DNA of 64,000 nucleotides from Williamsia sp. (GCA_015069695.1 JADCRZ010000033.1:1-64000); one strand, 5' to 3'; shown: positions 54,505 to 63,802, counted from the first letter of the stretch. Notes: generated by a model not told the origin, from the sequence alone. A program made the numbers and translations.

Positions 54505-54698
54505 AAATCAATCGTGCCGGCAGGCTTTGCCCTTTTCCGAAAGACATTTCATCGCCACCCAGAGAATTTGCTGAACGGTTCTTTAACGAAAAGCGATGGA
54601 CAAAGATGAAAATTGGCGGGCATTTTACAGCTATGGAAAAGCCGGCGGGTTAAGCGGATGAACTAAAAATCTTTGCAGCTGAAATAAACACTATTTGA
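54505..54698 (+). pseudogene. C-terminal remnant of an epoxide-hydrolase-like alpha/beta hydrolase
   Basis: One frame reads SIVPAGFALF; one missing T in a CTTTT run shifts it, and the next frame reads PKDISSPPREFAERFFNEKR, WTKMKIGGHFTAMEKPAG, a stop, then ADELKIFAAEI. The block GGHFTAMEKP carries the catalytic His of epoxide-hydrolase-type alpha/beta hydrolases. The N-terminal two thirds are gone. The flanking bases 54375-54504 and 54699-54980 hold no supported gene; the latter should contain the promoter of the PAS kinase. Confidence 0.65.
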
Positions 54699-54980
54699 TT
54701 GTAAAGTTAAAGATGTCCTACACGGCTTTCGCGGGACGACCAGAACCCCGCTGCCGCTAAAATCATGCTTTGGCAGGTATCACTGCGGGTACTGCTGCTT
54801 CCGGTCTGGCATGCATAGCATTACGGGGAAGTTTTGCTTTGCCTTTCTTGGAATTCCGATTTCTCCTTTTTTTACTTACTCACTTCATTCTCTTTTACTT
54901 ATTTTTAGAAAGCCTCCAAGTAAAGCAGTTATTATATACAGGGATCGGGGCGTATGTAAATCTATAAATCTGTGTCACCC

Positions 54981-56663
54981 ATGATTAACCCGCTAAACTA
55001 TGGCCAGAAAGCTGATCAACAGTTTGAAGCTTTGTTTAACCATGCTTCGATGGGAATTATAATTGTTGATCAGACGGGCGATATCATACTTGCCAATGAT
55101 TTCGCATATAAACAGTTCGGATACAAAACGGATGAATTGACAGGCAAGCGGATTGAACTGCTTATCCCGGCAAGATTCCACCGGAAGCATCTGGATCACC
55201 GAAAGCACTACCAGGCCCATCTTAAAAACCGTCCGATGGGTGTTGGCATGGATCTATATGCGATCAGAAAAGACAGCACGGAATTTCCTGTTGAAATCAG
55301 CCTGGGACATTATGAGATAGAGGGAAATACATATGTCATGGCTTTCGTCAGCGACATAACATTACGCAAAGAGCAGGAGAAGGCCATTCTGCACCTGAAT
55401 GCAGAACTGGAGATAAAAGTTTCAGAACGAACACACTCATTGAAAGAAACCCTTGAAAAACTCGAGCTGCAGTTCCAGCAAACGCAGGCAAAAGATTCGG
55501 AGCTTCGCAAGGCCAACAGTTACCTGAGCAATATACTGGATCATGCCGGTGCAATGATCATTGTGGCTGACCGGGATGGCATCATTAAACTTTTTAACAG
55601 GGCTGCAGAGGAGAACCTCGGGTATAAAGCCCATGAAGTTATTGACAAGACCGATGCGATCCTTTTTGATAACGAATATGAAAGCGAGAAAGGTCTTCCC
55701 GGACAGACAAACAGTATCTATGAATGGCATCTGTCGCCTAAAGGCGCCCGGCCACACTCAAATCAACAAAGGGAAAGTGAACTTACTTTTGTAAGAAAAG
55801 ACGGCAGCAGGTTCCCGGTTTCCATTTCTTTTTCCGCGCTCAGTGACGTTGCCGGAACGGTAAGTGGCTACATGGTCATTGCAGTTGATATTACAGAAAG
55901 AAGAAAGACCGAAAAAGAGATGCTGCAAGCCCTGGAAAGGGAAAAAGAGCTCGGAGAGCTTAAATCCAGGTTTGTATCAATGGCTTCCCATGAATTCCGG
56001 ACACCGTTAAGCACGATCCTGTCATCCGTCTTCCTGCTTTCCAAGTATGTAGAAACAGAAGACCAGCCAAAAAGGGAAAAGCACATAGACAGGATCATTT
56101 CTTCCGTTAACATGCTGTCTGACATCTTGAACGATTTTCTGTCGATCGGTAAAATTGAAGAAGGCAAGATCCAGGTCAGGTGGAGCGAATTTGATCTGCC
56201 TGTTTTCATGGAAGCCATCTTTACCGAAACAAGAGGAATGCTTAAAGCAGGTCAGGAAATATCATATATTCACCAGGGAATAAGCGAGGTCACACTTGAC
56301 CCTTCCCTGGTAAAGCACATTATGTTGAACCTGCTTTCCAATGCTGTCAAGTTTTCACCTCCGCAGTCTCTGATCGAGGTCAGCACAGCAGTAACTGGAG
56401 CGCAGGTACTGATTTCGATAAAAGATCACGGGATGGGGATTTCAAAAGAGGACTTATTACATTTGTTTGAGCGTTTTTTCCGGGGAACAAATGTTTCGAA
56501 CATTCAGGGAACCGGCCTCGGACTGCATATAGTAGCCAAATACGCAGAACTCATGAACGGCCATGTGCAATGCAGCAGCGAACTGGAAAAAGGAACCGAA
56601 TTTATTGTGACGTTTAACAGGATAGTAAACGATGAAGAAGATATTGCTTATCGAAGACAATGA
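54981..56663 (+). CDS. PAS-domain sensor histidine kinase
   Basis: A 560-aa soluble kinase (start ATG 54981, MINPLNYGQKADQQFEALFN; a GTG three codons upstream is possible). Two PAS domains: residues about 10-130 (FNHASMGIIIVDQTGDIILA, with GYKTDELTGKRIELLIP) and about 185-320 (ILDHAGAMIIVADRDGIIKL), joined by a coiled coil. HisKA with MASHEFRTPLSTILSSVF, HATPase with NLLSNAVKFSPPQ, DHGMGISKEDLLHLFERFFR and GTGLGLHIVAKY. No membrane segment. The 3' end overlaps the REC-Crp gene by 32 bases, so that regulator is its partner. Confidence 0.95.
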   Translation: MINPLNYGQKADQQFEALFNHASMGIIIVDQTGDIILANDFAYKQFGYKTDELTGKRIELLIPARFHRKHLDHRKHYQAHLKNRPMGVGMDLYAIRKDSTEFPVEISLGHYEIEGNTYVMAFVSDITLRKEQEKAILHLNAELEIKVSERTHSLKETLEKLELQFQQTQAKDSELRKANSYLSNILDHAGAMIIVADRDGIIKLFNRAAEENLGYKAHEVIDKTDAILFDNEYESEKGLPGQTNSIYEWHLSPKGARPHSNQQRESELTFVRKDGSRFPVSISFSALSDVAGTVSGYMVIAVDITERRKTEKEMLQALEREKELGELKSRFVSMASHEFRTPLSTILSSVFLLSKYVETEDQPKREKHIDRIISSVNMLSDILNDFLSIGKIEEGKIQVRWSEFDLPVFMEAIFTETRGMLKAGQEISYIHQGISEVTLDPSLVKHIMLNLLSNAVKFSPPQSLIEVSTAVTGAQVLISIKDHGMGISKEDLLHLFERFFRGTNVSNIQGTGLGLHIVAKYAELMNGHVQCSSELEKGTEFIVTFNRIVNDEEDIAYRRQ

Positions 56664-57687
56664 CCAGCTCCGGGAAAATACGGCTGAGATACTTGAGCTT
56701 TCCAATTATAAAGTATATACAGCCCCAGATGGAAAGCAAGGAGTTGAACAAGCCATCAAACAACAGCCGGACCTTGTCATCTGTGACATTATGATGCCGG
56801 TGCTGGATGGCTACGGGGTATTGCATATGCTTCGCAAGAACGCCTCCCTTCAAAATACCCCTTTCATCTTCCTGACTGCCAAAAGCGAACGGGCTGATTT
56901 CCGCAAAGGCATGGAATCCGGCGCGGATGATTATATCACCAAGCCGTTTAACGGTACTGAATTGCTGCAGGCAGTGGAAGGGAGGCTGAAGAAGATAGAG
57001 CTGTTGCAGAAAGAGTATTCACCTGGCATAGAAGGCCTGGATCAGTTACAGCAGACAGCCGGCGTTCACGATCTGGTTTCCCTGACCCAGGAACGTAGCA
57101 CACACCGGTACAAAAAGAAGCAAGCCATTTATCTGGAAGGCAATCATCCTGTGCGCCTGTTTTATATTCTGAAAGGGAAAGTAAAAACGTATAAAACAAA
57201 CGAGGATGGAAAAGACCTGGTGGTAGGCGTTTATAGGGAAGGAGATTTCTTCGGATATATTCCGTTGATAGATGGAACACTATACAAGGATAACGCGGAA
57301 GCAATGGAAGATGCGGACATAGCACTGATACCGAGAAAGGAATTCGAAGAGCTGATGAACAACAATCGTGAAGTGGCGCAAAAGTTTATCCGCATGCTTG
57401 CAAAGAACGTCGCTGAAAAGGAAGAACAACTTTTAAGCATTGCTTACAGTTCACTGCGTAAGAAAGTAGCCGGAACGCTGATCACCTTGCAGAAAAAATA
57501 TACAACCAGTGCTGGTCAGCCTGTTTCTATCGATATCAGCCGCGAAACGCTTGCCACCATGGCGGGGACAGCTACTGAATCAACCATCAGAACCCTGAGC
57601 GACTTTAAGAATGATGGGCTGATTGACATCAAAGAAGGCAGTATAATTATTCTCAACCAGAAGAAGCTTGAACGCATGATCAATTAA
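56632..57687 (+). CDS. Response regulator fused to a Crp-type DNA-binding protein (REC-cNMP-HTH)
   Basis: A 351-aa regulator. Receiver domain residues 1-120 (LLIEDNDQLREN, Asp in LVICDIMMPVLDGYG, Lys in ADDYITKPFNG). Then a Crp-like barrel about 145-260 (KQAIYLEGNHPVRLFYILKG, YREGDFFGYIPLID) and a winged HTH about 280-351 (ISRETLATMAGTATESTIRT). Such REC-Crp fusions act as two-component outputs in Bacteroidota, often for respiration or redox genes. It starts inside the kinase gene; the ba3 oxidase operon lies just downstream on the same strand and is a plausible target. Confidence 0.95.
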   Translation: MKKILLIEDNDQLRENTAEILELSNYKVYTAPDGKQGVEQAIKQQPDLVICDIMMPVLDGYGVLHMLRKNASLQNTPFIFLTAKSERADFRKGMESGADDYITKPFNGTELLQAVEGRLKKIELLQKEYSPGIEGLDQLQQTAGVHDLVSLTQERSTHRYKKKQAIYLEGNHPVRLFYILKGKVKTYKTNEDGKDLVVGVYREGDFFGYIPLIDGTLYKDNAEAMEDADIALIPRKEFEELMNNNREVAQKFIRMLAKNVAEKEEQLLSIAYSSLRKKVAGTLITLQKKYTTSAGQPVSIDISRETLATMAGTATESTIRTLSDFKNDGLIDIKEGSIIILNQKKLERMIN

Positions 57688-57734
57688 GGTTCCCCGGCAG
57701 TTCTCGTGCAGAAAAAAGCATTTTTCAATTTGGC

Positions 57735-58205
57735 TCATTCCGACAGCTGTTCGGAGGCCAGCCCCATAAATTCTCCCAGATAATAATAGAAATCAAATTT
57801 CAGCTTATTAAATCCTGTTTCAATACTCTTCATTTCCTTGCGTAACCTTACCTGCATCGTTTGGATCCTGTTCATAACTTCATTTGCATACACAGTATGT
57901 GCCTGTAATGCCTCTTCCTGGAGGGCCACATCGTGGCGCATGATTTTCACCGCTTCATCTTCCATGATGAACTGGTGATGAAAATATTCGGCTTTTTCAA
58001 GAAATTCAGGATTGATGCTGCGCCGGACGATTGCCGTAAGGCGATTTCTTAACTGGATGTTCTCATTGGTAAGATGTTCCAGTGTTCTGATATGGGTCTC
58101 TGTTTCATGCGAGCATTGCTCCAGCATGATTGTAATCATATCTGGCCTGATCTTGCAGTCTTGTAACCCTGCTTTGCAATTACCGGTACACAAGGGTGAA
58201 CGCAT
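57735..58205 (-). CDS. Coiled-coil hypothetical protein
   Basis: A 156-aa helical protein; starts MRSPLCTGNCKAGLQDCKIR with three Cys, or alternatively at a later Met (MITIMLEQC). The middle (EHLTNENIQLRNRLTAIVRR, ALQEEALQAHTVYANEVMNR) predicts long coiled coils; it ends YLGEFMGLASEQLSE. No family recognised. It is convergent with the REC-Crp gene. Confidence 0.6.
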   Translation of the reverse strand: MRSPLCTGNCKAGLQDCKIRPDMITIMLEQCSHETETHIRTLEHLTNENIQLRNRLTAIVRRSINPEFLEKAEYFHHQFIMEDEAVKIMRHDVALQEEALQAHTVYANEVMNRIQTMQVRLRKEMKSIETGFNKLKFDFYYYLGEFMGLASEQLSE

Positions 58206-58442
58206 ACTTAGATTAATTTAATATTCAGCTGTTGCTCAACTGGTTTCCGGCAACAGGCGGCTAAATTAAGTAGCTGATTATCATGCAAGGATGATGGCCA
58301 ACAGGTAAAAATATGATCGTCATCAGCATCTCATCCACCAGATCCGGAAGCATTTATTCTATGAGCCCCGTCATCAAATTCAATGACAGTCATCATTTCC
58401 GGAACAGAAGCGCTCCGATAGGTTTGCATAAAATTTAACCAG

Positions 58443-58916
58443 ATGTTCCACTCGCTTACCAGTATTGAAATAGAAGACATGCTTAAACACCAGCTGATCG
58501 GGCACCTGGGTTGCCAGGCAGATGGAATGGTGTATGTAGTACCGATCAGCTATGCATATGAGGACGGATTTATCTATGCACGTACACAGGAGGGAATGAA
58601 GATCAATATGATGCGGAAAAATCCTGCTGTTTGTTTCCAGGTAGAGGTGACGAGCGATCTGGCAAACTGGAAAAGTGTTATTGCCTGGGGAGAATACGAA
58701 GAGCTGACTGATCCTGAAGAGCGTAAAAAAGGACTGAATGTTTTATTGAAACGGATCCTTCCTGTGGTTACGAGCGAAACAATGAAGATCACAGCCGATT
58801 GGCCGTATGCACCCGATGACCTGAATGAAATCACGGGGATTATTTTCAGGATTGAAATCCGGGATAAAACCGGCAGGGTCGAGAACAAGGAACCCAAATC
58901 ATTCTTCGCATCCTGA
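58443..58916 (+). CDS. Pyridoxamine-5'-phosphate-oxidase-like flavin-binding protein
   Basis: A 157-aa split-barrel protein: HQLIGHLGCQADGMVYVVPI, SYAYEDGFIYARTQEGMKIN, NPAVCFQVEVTSDLANWKSV, IAWGEYEELTDPEERKKGLN. This is the small FMN- or heme-binding family of the PNPOx superfamily, not the B6 biosynthetic enzyme. The 237 bases before it contain TGATCGTCA and TGACAGTCA dyads that could be Crp-type sites. It lies between the redox regulator and the oxidase operon. Confidence 0.85.
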   Translation: MFHSLTSIEIEDMLKHQLIGHLGCQADGMVYVVPISYAYEDGFIYARTQEGMKINMMRKNPAVCFQVEVTSDLANWKSVIAWGEYEELTDPEERKKGLNVLLKRILPVVTSETMKITADWPYAPDDLNEITGIIFRIEIRDKTGRVENKEPKSFFAS

Positions 58917-59015
58917 AAACAACCGGTTAGAAGAATTACGGTTATTCAGTCTGCAGCCGACTAGTCCGGCATGACCCGTACCGATTAAAGACCTTACTTG
59001 AATAAACACCTACAC

Positions 59016-59141
59016 ATGGAAACACGAGATGATGAAGAACAATTTTTCCCGCATGGCGCTGTAGCATTCTTTGTACTGTTTGTAGCGCTCTGCCTGGTAA
59101 TATGGTATGGAATCTATTTTTTAATGCTCGCACGAACATAA
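59016..59141 (+). CDS. Cytochrome c oxidase subunit IIa (ba3 type)
   Basis: A 41-aa single-helix protein, METRDDEEQFFPHGAVAFFV then a hydrophobic helix ending GIYFLMLART. Size, the acidic FPHG front and position directly before subunit II match the small CoxIIa subunit of ba3 oxidases. It ends 11 bases before the subunit II start. Confidence 0.8.
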   Translation: METRDDEEQFFPHGAVAFFVLFVALCLVIWYGIYFLMLART

Positions 59142-59152
59142 ATCAACTTTGT

Positions 59153-59611
59153 ATGGCTGTTCTCGATAAATATGAAAGACGGGTTTTGATTTCTCTGGGT
59201 GCAACAGTGGCTTTGTTTATATTCTCCATCCTATATGCAAAAGGAAGATATAAAAGTGACGTTCCGGAATGCCTTCCATTCAACAAAGCTTACACCGAAC
59301 CGAAAGTAAATAAGATAGACAGCACTACCTACCAGGTTTTTGCCGTTGCGCAGATGTGGCAGTTCCAGCCTGCAGAGATTTATGTTCCGGTGGGAAGCGT
59401 AGTGGATTTTTTCCTTACTTCTAAAGATGTGGTGCATGGCTTTGACATCGCTGAAAAAAACGCGAATATGATGGCCGTGTACGGCAACATCAACAAGACT
59501 ACGGTAAAATTTGAAAAGCCAGGTGTATACAACATTACCTGCCATGAATACTGCGGCATCGGGCACCAGAACATGCAGGCCCGCGTGATTGTCAATTACC
59601 CGGAACAATAA
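59153..59611 (+). CDS. Cytochrome c oxidase subunit II (CuA, ba3 type)
   Basis: A 152-aa protein with one N-terminal membrane helix (LISLGATVALFIFSILYA) and a cupredoxin domain. CuA ligands are complete: His in DVVHGFDI and CHEYCGIGHQNM (Cys, Glu, Cys, His, Met). Start at MAVLDKYERR (59153); the frame is open upstream but overlaps subunit IIa. It accepts electrons from cytochrome c. Follows IIa by 11 bases. Confidence 0.93.
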   Translation: MAVLDKYERRVLISLGATVALFIFSILYAKGRYKSDVPECLPFNKAYTEPKVNKIDSTTYQVFAVAQMWQFQPAEIYVPVGSVVDFFLTSKDVVHGFDIAEKNANMMAVYGNINKTTVKFEKPGVYNITCHEYCGIGHQNMQARVIVNYPEQ

Positions 59612-59691
59612 CCAATTAACAATTAGTTGAAAAGCATAGTCATACTCCGGGCCAGATAACCCTTTGCCGGAGACTTAAAAGTAAATACCAC

Positions 59692-61377
59692 ATGAAAATA
59701 AGTAATTCACTCAAGCGTGTTATCATACTTGAACTCAGCATACCAGTAGCTTTGCTGATTCTGGGAATTTATCACGGCCTCATGCAAACGATTTACAGGG
59801 CCGGGATCCTGCACCAGACTTCGTTTTTAAAACTGGAATATTACCAGGGGCTCACCCTGCACGGCGTTATCAATGCCCTTGTGCTCACAACCTTCTTTGC
59901 TGTTGCATTCGGGCACGCCACCATCGCCTTTTACCTGAAGAAAGAACCGGACAGGCGGTGGACCTGGATCAGCTTCTGGTTGATGGTTGCAGGTGCCGTA
60001 CTGGCTGCATGGGCCATGCTGGCCGGCAAAGCTTCGGTTCTGTATACTTTTTATCCTCCTTTAAAAGCCCATCCGTTCTTTTATCTCGGCGCGGCGCTGC
60101 TGATCGTTGGATCATGGATTCCCTTGTTCAACTGGGCACGCATCTATGTTGCCTGGAAAAAAGACAACAAAGAAAACAAGACCCCGCTGGCTGTTATCGG
60201 TACGCTTGTCAACTTCATCGTCTGGTTTGTTTGTACGCTGGCTGTAGCTTATGAGGTACTGGTGTTATTGCTGCCCTGGGCGATGGGCTTTACCACTGCA
60301 GTAAACGTTACACTGGCACGTACCCTGTTCTGGTTTTTCGGTCATGCGCTTGTGTATTTCTGGCTGCTCCCGGCATACATTATGTTCTATACCATGCTGC
60401 CCAAACTTGCCGGCGGCAAACTATATTCGGATCTTGCCGGCAGGATCGCTTTCTTTTCATTTCTGATCTATTCCATCCCGGTGGGCGTGCATCACCAGTT
60501 CAGCGACCCATCCATCAGCCGCGGAATCAAGTTCTTCCAGGGATTTCTGACCTATGGAGTAGCCATACCCAGCTTCATCACTGCATTCACCATTGCAGCT
60601 TCCCTTGAGTATGCCGGAAGGCAGCGCGGCGCAAAAGGCTGGTTCGGCTGGATGGTAAAACTTCCCTATCTCGACCCCGACAGATACCTGTTCGCTTACC
60701 TTATCAGCGGCCTGATTCTTTTTATATTCGGTGGATTGACGGGAATTGTAAATGCATCCTACTCGTTGAACAACGTTGTACATAATACTGCATGGATTCC
60801 CGGCCATTTTCACATGACGGTAGCAGGACCGGTTTTCCTGGCCATCATCGGCATGAGCACGTATCTCTACTCAAAAACAGCCGGAAAACGAGTGTTCCTG
60901 CCCAAGTTAAATGTCATCATTCCCTATCTGTGGTCGATCGGCGTACTGATCTTTTCAACCGGACTGATGTGGGGAGGCCTCATCGGTGAACCCAGGAGAA
61001 CAAACCTGGGAATGACCTACCTGAACAGGGACAACCCTCTTTTTCATCCGGAGTGGGTACCTACCACCACGCTTGCGCTGTGCGGCGGTATCATTATGTT
61101 CATAGCGGGGATGATGTTCATCCTGGTGTTCTTCGGCACGCTTTTCAGCAAACGGAAGGAAGAAGCCATCCTTGAACTACCGGTGAGTGAAGTATACCAC
61201 GACGAAAAAAGGATTCCCCTGTTCGACAAGTTCCAACCCTGGCTGGTTATCATGGCTGTTATTATCGTGCTTGCCTATACGCCTGCTGTCATCAATGCCA
61301 CGCAGAATCCTGGTCCTGGTGCACCCCCGTTTACGCCGGACAGTCCTGTACCAATAGTCACCGAAAAAACCAAATAA
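59692..61377 (+). CDS. Cytochrome c oxidase subunit I (ba3 type)
   Basis: A 561-aa heme-copper oxidase core, about 13 helices. Low-spin heme ligand region GLTLHGVINALVLTTFFAVA; CuB ligands in FWFFGHALVYFWLLPAYIMF (His-Tyr pair); SIPVGVHHQFSDP (two His); heme a3/b ligands in NTAWIPGHFHMTVAGPVFLA. Type B (ba3) features: short N-terminus and no long D-channel motif. It reduces O2 with high affinity. Gene order IIa-II-I-SCO-cytochrome c. An 80-base gap separates it from subunit II. Confidence 0.95.
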   Translation: MKISNSLKRVIILELSIPVALLILGIYHGLMQTIYRAGILHQTSFLKLEYYQGLTLHGVINALVLTTFFAVAFGHATIAFYLKKEPDRRWTWISFWLMVAGAVLAAWAMLAGKASVLYTFYPPLKAHPFFYLGAALLIVGSWIPLFNWARIYVAWKKDNKENKTPLAVIGTLVNFIVWFVCTLAVAYEVLVLLLPWAMGFTTAVNVTLARTLFWFFGHALVYFWLLPAYIMFYTMLPKLAGGKLYSDLAGRIAFFSFLIYSIPVGVHHQFSDPSISRGIKFFQGFLTYGVAIPSFITAFTIAASLEYAGRQRGAKGWFGWMVKLPYLDPDRYLFAYLISGLILFIFGGLTGIVNASYSLNNVVHNTAWIPGHFHMTVAGPVFLAIIGMSTYLYSKTAGKRVFLPKLNVIIPYLWSIGVLIFSTGLMWGGLIGEPRRTNLGMTYLNRDNPLFHPEWVPTTTLALCGGIIMFIAGMMFILVFFGTLFSKRKEEAILELPVSEVYHDEKRIPLFDKFQPWLVIMAVIIVLAYTPAVINATQNPGPGAPPFTPDSPVPIVTEKTK

Positions 61378-61379
61378 GC

Positions 61380-62015
61380 ATGAAGATGATGAAATGGCAG
61401 TTTGTTCCGGTTGTTCTGTTGCTTTCCTTTTTAGCTTATGGCATGTTTTCATGGTATGAAAATGAATATAACCGGTTGCCGGTGTATGGACAGATACTTC
61501 CTGGAACCAGGCAGGAGAAAGCACATTATATCCGTCCGTTCAACCTGATCAACCAGGAAAATGCGATCGCCGGAACGCAGGCCTGGAAAGACAAAATCGT
61601 AGTGGTGAATTTTTTCTTTACGCATTGCGCAAGCATTTGTCCGAAAATGACTGTAAACCTGCAGGAGGTGCAGCATGCTTATAAAAACGACAACAAGGTC
61701 CTTATAAATTCACTTACGGTAGATCCGGAGGCAGACAGCGTTTCTCAGCTCAGGCAATATAGGAAGCGGTTCGGTATTCAAAGCGATAAGTGGCAGCTGC
61801 TTACCGGAAGCAAAAAGGATATTTACCGGCTTGCAAGAAATGAATTTTTGCTTGTAGCCACTGATGGCGACGGTGGACCGAACGATTTTATTCATAGCGA
61901 CAAGGTAGTGCTGATCGATCCTGAAAAAAGGATACGCGGTTATTACAACGGGACTGATAAACAGGAAATACATCAATTGATGCTGGATATAAAAAAGTTA
62001 CAACATGAAAATTAA
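61380..62015 (+). CDS. SCO1/SenC-family copper chaperone
   Basis: A 211-aa membrane-anchored thioredoxin-fold protein. An N-terminal anchor (FVPVVLLLSFLAYGMFSW) is followed by the copper site CASIC (CxxxC) in VVVNFFFTHCASICPKMTVN and the His ligand in NDFIHSDKVVLIDP. It loads copper into the CuA site of subunit II. Starts two bases after the subunit I stop and overlaps the next gene. Confidence 0.93.
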   Translation: MKMMKWQFVPVVLLLSFLAYGMFSWYENEYNRLPVYGQILPGTRQEKAHYIRPFNLINQENAIAGTQAWKDKIVVVNFFFTHCASICPKMTVNLQEVQHAYKNDNKVLINSLTVDPEADSVSQLRQYRKRFGIQSDKWQLLTGSKKDIYRLARNEFLLVATDGDGGPNDFIHSDKVVLIDPEKRIRGYYNGTDKQEIHQLMLDIKKLQHEN

Positions 62016-62532
62016 GTGTTCTTTAGTGGCAGTCTTTGTCATAGCTCAACTTGCGTGTTTTGCAGGGGCTCCAACCGAACCGAAAGCCATTTTTACTGCC
62101 CGGTGCGCCTCGTGTCATGCAATCAACAAAGTGCTTACAGGACCGGCTTTGGCCGGAATAGACCAGCGCCGGACAATGGATTGGATCATAAGCTTTGTTC
62201 ATTCTCCTCAACGCATCATTCATTCAGGTGATGTTTATGCTGCAGCATTGTTCGAAAAACATAACCGGGTCACTATGCCCGACCATCCGGACCTTACTGC
62301 TGATGACATAAAGGGAATCGTAGAATATATTAAATCAGAAAGCAAAACAGCGGTTGAAGAGAAGGCGCCATTTCCGACTCCCGGAAGATTACATCCTGAT
62401 TATCATCCGTTGTCTTTAACCGGTAATTATGGTTTCTTCATATGCTATCTGCTGTTTGTAGCAGTTCTGATTGGCGCAATGTTGTTTGCTGTGAATGTTC
62501 AAGCACTGAAGCGCAAGGCATATAATGCATAA
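62005..62532 (+). CDS. Membrane-anchored c-type cytochrome
   Basis: A 175-aa protein with a signal peptide (SLVAVFVIAQLACFAGA), one heme-c site CASCH in ARCASCHAINKVLTGPALAG, the Met ligand region KHNRVTMPDHPDLTADDIKG, and a C-terminal membrane helix (FFICYLLFVAVLIGAMLFAV). It probably feeds electrons to the oxidase. Its start overlaps the SCO gene end by 11 bases, so it is the last gene of the operon. Confidence 0.92.
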   Translation: MKIKCSLVAVFVIAQLACFAGAPTEPKAIFTARCASCHAINKVLTGPALAGIDQRRTMDWIISFVHSPQRIIHSGDVYAAALFEKHNRVTMPDHPDLTADDIKGIVEYIKSESKTAVEEKAPFPTPGRLHPDYHPLSLTGNYGFFICYLLFVAVLIGAMLFAVNVQALKRKAYNA

Positions 62533-62848
62533 AGACAACAAGCAGCGACTACTAGGAATAGCCCCGACTGGGCCATAAGGAAATCTATCAGGCAGATCCA
62601 GATCAGGAATAAACCTGTAACGGCAATCTCGTTGGGAGCAGGATCGACGGCGCATGCCAAAACAGTGCATGAAGAACTGATCACCAGGAGTGATGGTCAC
62701 CTGGTCGACTCGCGTACTTTCCGGTGGTGGAAGCCCAATGACCAAAGAAGGCTTCATGAGCCGAATATAGCTGTTGCGTTGGAAATGGTAAACCATTGGT
62801 CAAAGCAACTGGGAGGGAATTTAGCTGCCGCCTTACCGCACAAATGAG
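62533..62848. other. Intergenic region with possible fragment
   Basis: Nothing certain. A plus-strand reading at about 62632-62847 (DSRTFRWWKPNDQRRLHEPN, IAVALEMVNHWSKQLGGNLA) and a minus-strand membrane-like reading at 62684-62499 (IWICLIDFLMAQSGLFLVVA) both look partly protein-like but have no recognised family or partner. Confidence 0.3.
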
Positions 62849-63802
62849 CTACAGACTGGTAACACTGATGAGCATGTCACGTTTCACGTCCGGTGCCAGT
62901 TTTTCCACATCCTCCATCCTGCAGAGTTTTGTACTTGTACAAAGGGTTGAAGCAGATCCGCAGGCAATGCCATATTGAACTGCCTGGTTGATACTTGTGC
63001 CGTTTGACAGTGCTGACACGATGCCGGCCAGCAGGCAGGCTCCGGCTCCCAGTGTGCTCTTTGCCTCGACAGAGGGCGCTACCGCATGAAAAAACTCATT
63101 CTCCCGGACGAGCATGGCACCTTCTGCTCCGGGTTCTGCAACAATGGCTGATGCTTTTCGTTGGAGAATGATCTCTCTGGCCAGCTCGTATGTTTGTTGC
63201 TGTGGGAGATCCTCTGTTCCGGTGTAGCGGGCAAGCTCATGCAGGCTTGTTTTCAGAAGGTATACCCCTTCGTCCAGCGCCAGGCGAAGTGCGTTGCCTG
63301 TGGCTTCCAGGATCAATCTTGCCCCTTTGTGATTTGCTATATTGGCTACTTTTGCATAAAAGTCATCCGGCACCCCTTCAGGCAAGTCTCCTGCGGCCAC
63401 AATGTATTTTACATCTGCCTGCATATTTAACCTGTCAAGGCACGCCTGCCACTCATCGGGCAGAAGGGTGGAAGCCGGCATGTCAAAACGGTAAGTCTGT
63501 TGCGTAAAACAATCCTGCACGATCAGGTTTTCACGTGTCTGCGATCTGGAAGGCACTGCGCTGGTTCTTATACTCTCACTCACCAGCAATTCCTGCAGAA
63601 ACTGACCAGCGTATCCTCCCGCCGGATAGATGGCAAGGGGATCTGTGCCCAATTGCTTTAATGCCCTTGCAACGTTGAGTCCGGTGCCTCCGGGTTCAAA
63701 ATCAGGCGTACTGCAACGCAACTTGGTACCTGGCAAGAGCGCAGGTGCTGTAGTAGTCTTATCGATACAAGGGCTAAGTGTAAGTGTGACGATCCCTGAC
63801 AT
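62849..63802 (-). CDS. PfkB-family (1-phosphofructokinase-like) sugar kinase with altered active site
   Basis: A 317-aa ribokinase-fold protein from start MSGIVTLTLSPCIDKTTTAP; a longer start at 63904 has no support. Substrate-side motifs fit phosphofructokinase/tagatose kinases: LSPCIDKT, EPGGTGLNVARALKQLG, and ILEATGNALRLALDEGVYLL. The ATP/catalytic signature near residues 249-262 is STLGAGACLLAGI, where the family has GAGD: the catalytic-base Asp is Ala (codon GCC). Frame and length are otherwise normal. Activity is expected to be greatly reduced unless another base substitutes. Confidence 0.85.
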   Translation of the reverse strand: MSGIVTLTLSPCIDKTTTAPALLPGTKLRCSTPDFEPGGTGLNVARALKQLGTDPLAIYPAGGYAGQFLQELLVSESIRTSAVPSRSQTRENLIVQDCFTQQTYRFDMPASTLLPDEWQACLDRLNMQADVKYIVAAGDLPEGVPDDFYAKVANIANHKGARLILEATGNALRLALDEGVYLLKTSLHELARYTGTEDLPQQQTYELAREIILQRKASAIVAEPGAEGAMLVRENEFFHAVAPSVEAKSTLGAGACLLAGIVSALSNGTSINQAVQYGIACGSASTLCTSTKLCRMEDVEKLAPDVKRDMLISVTSL

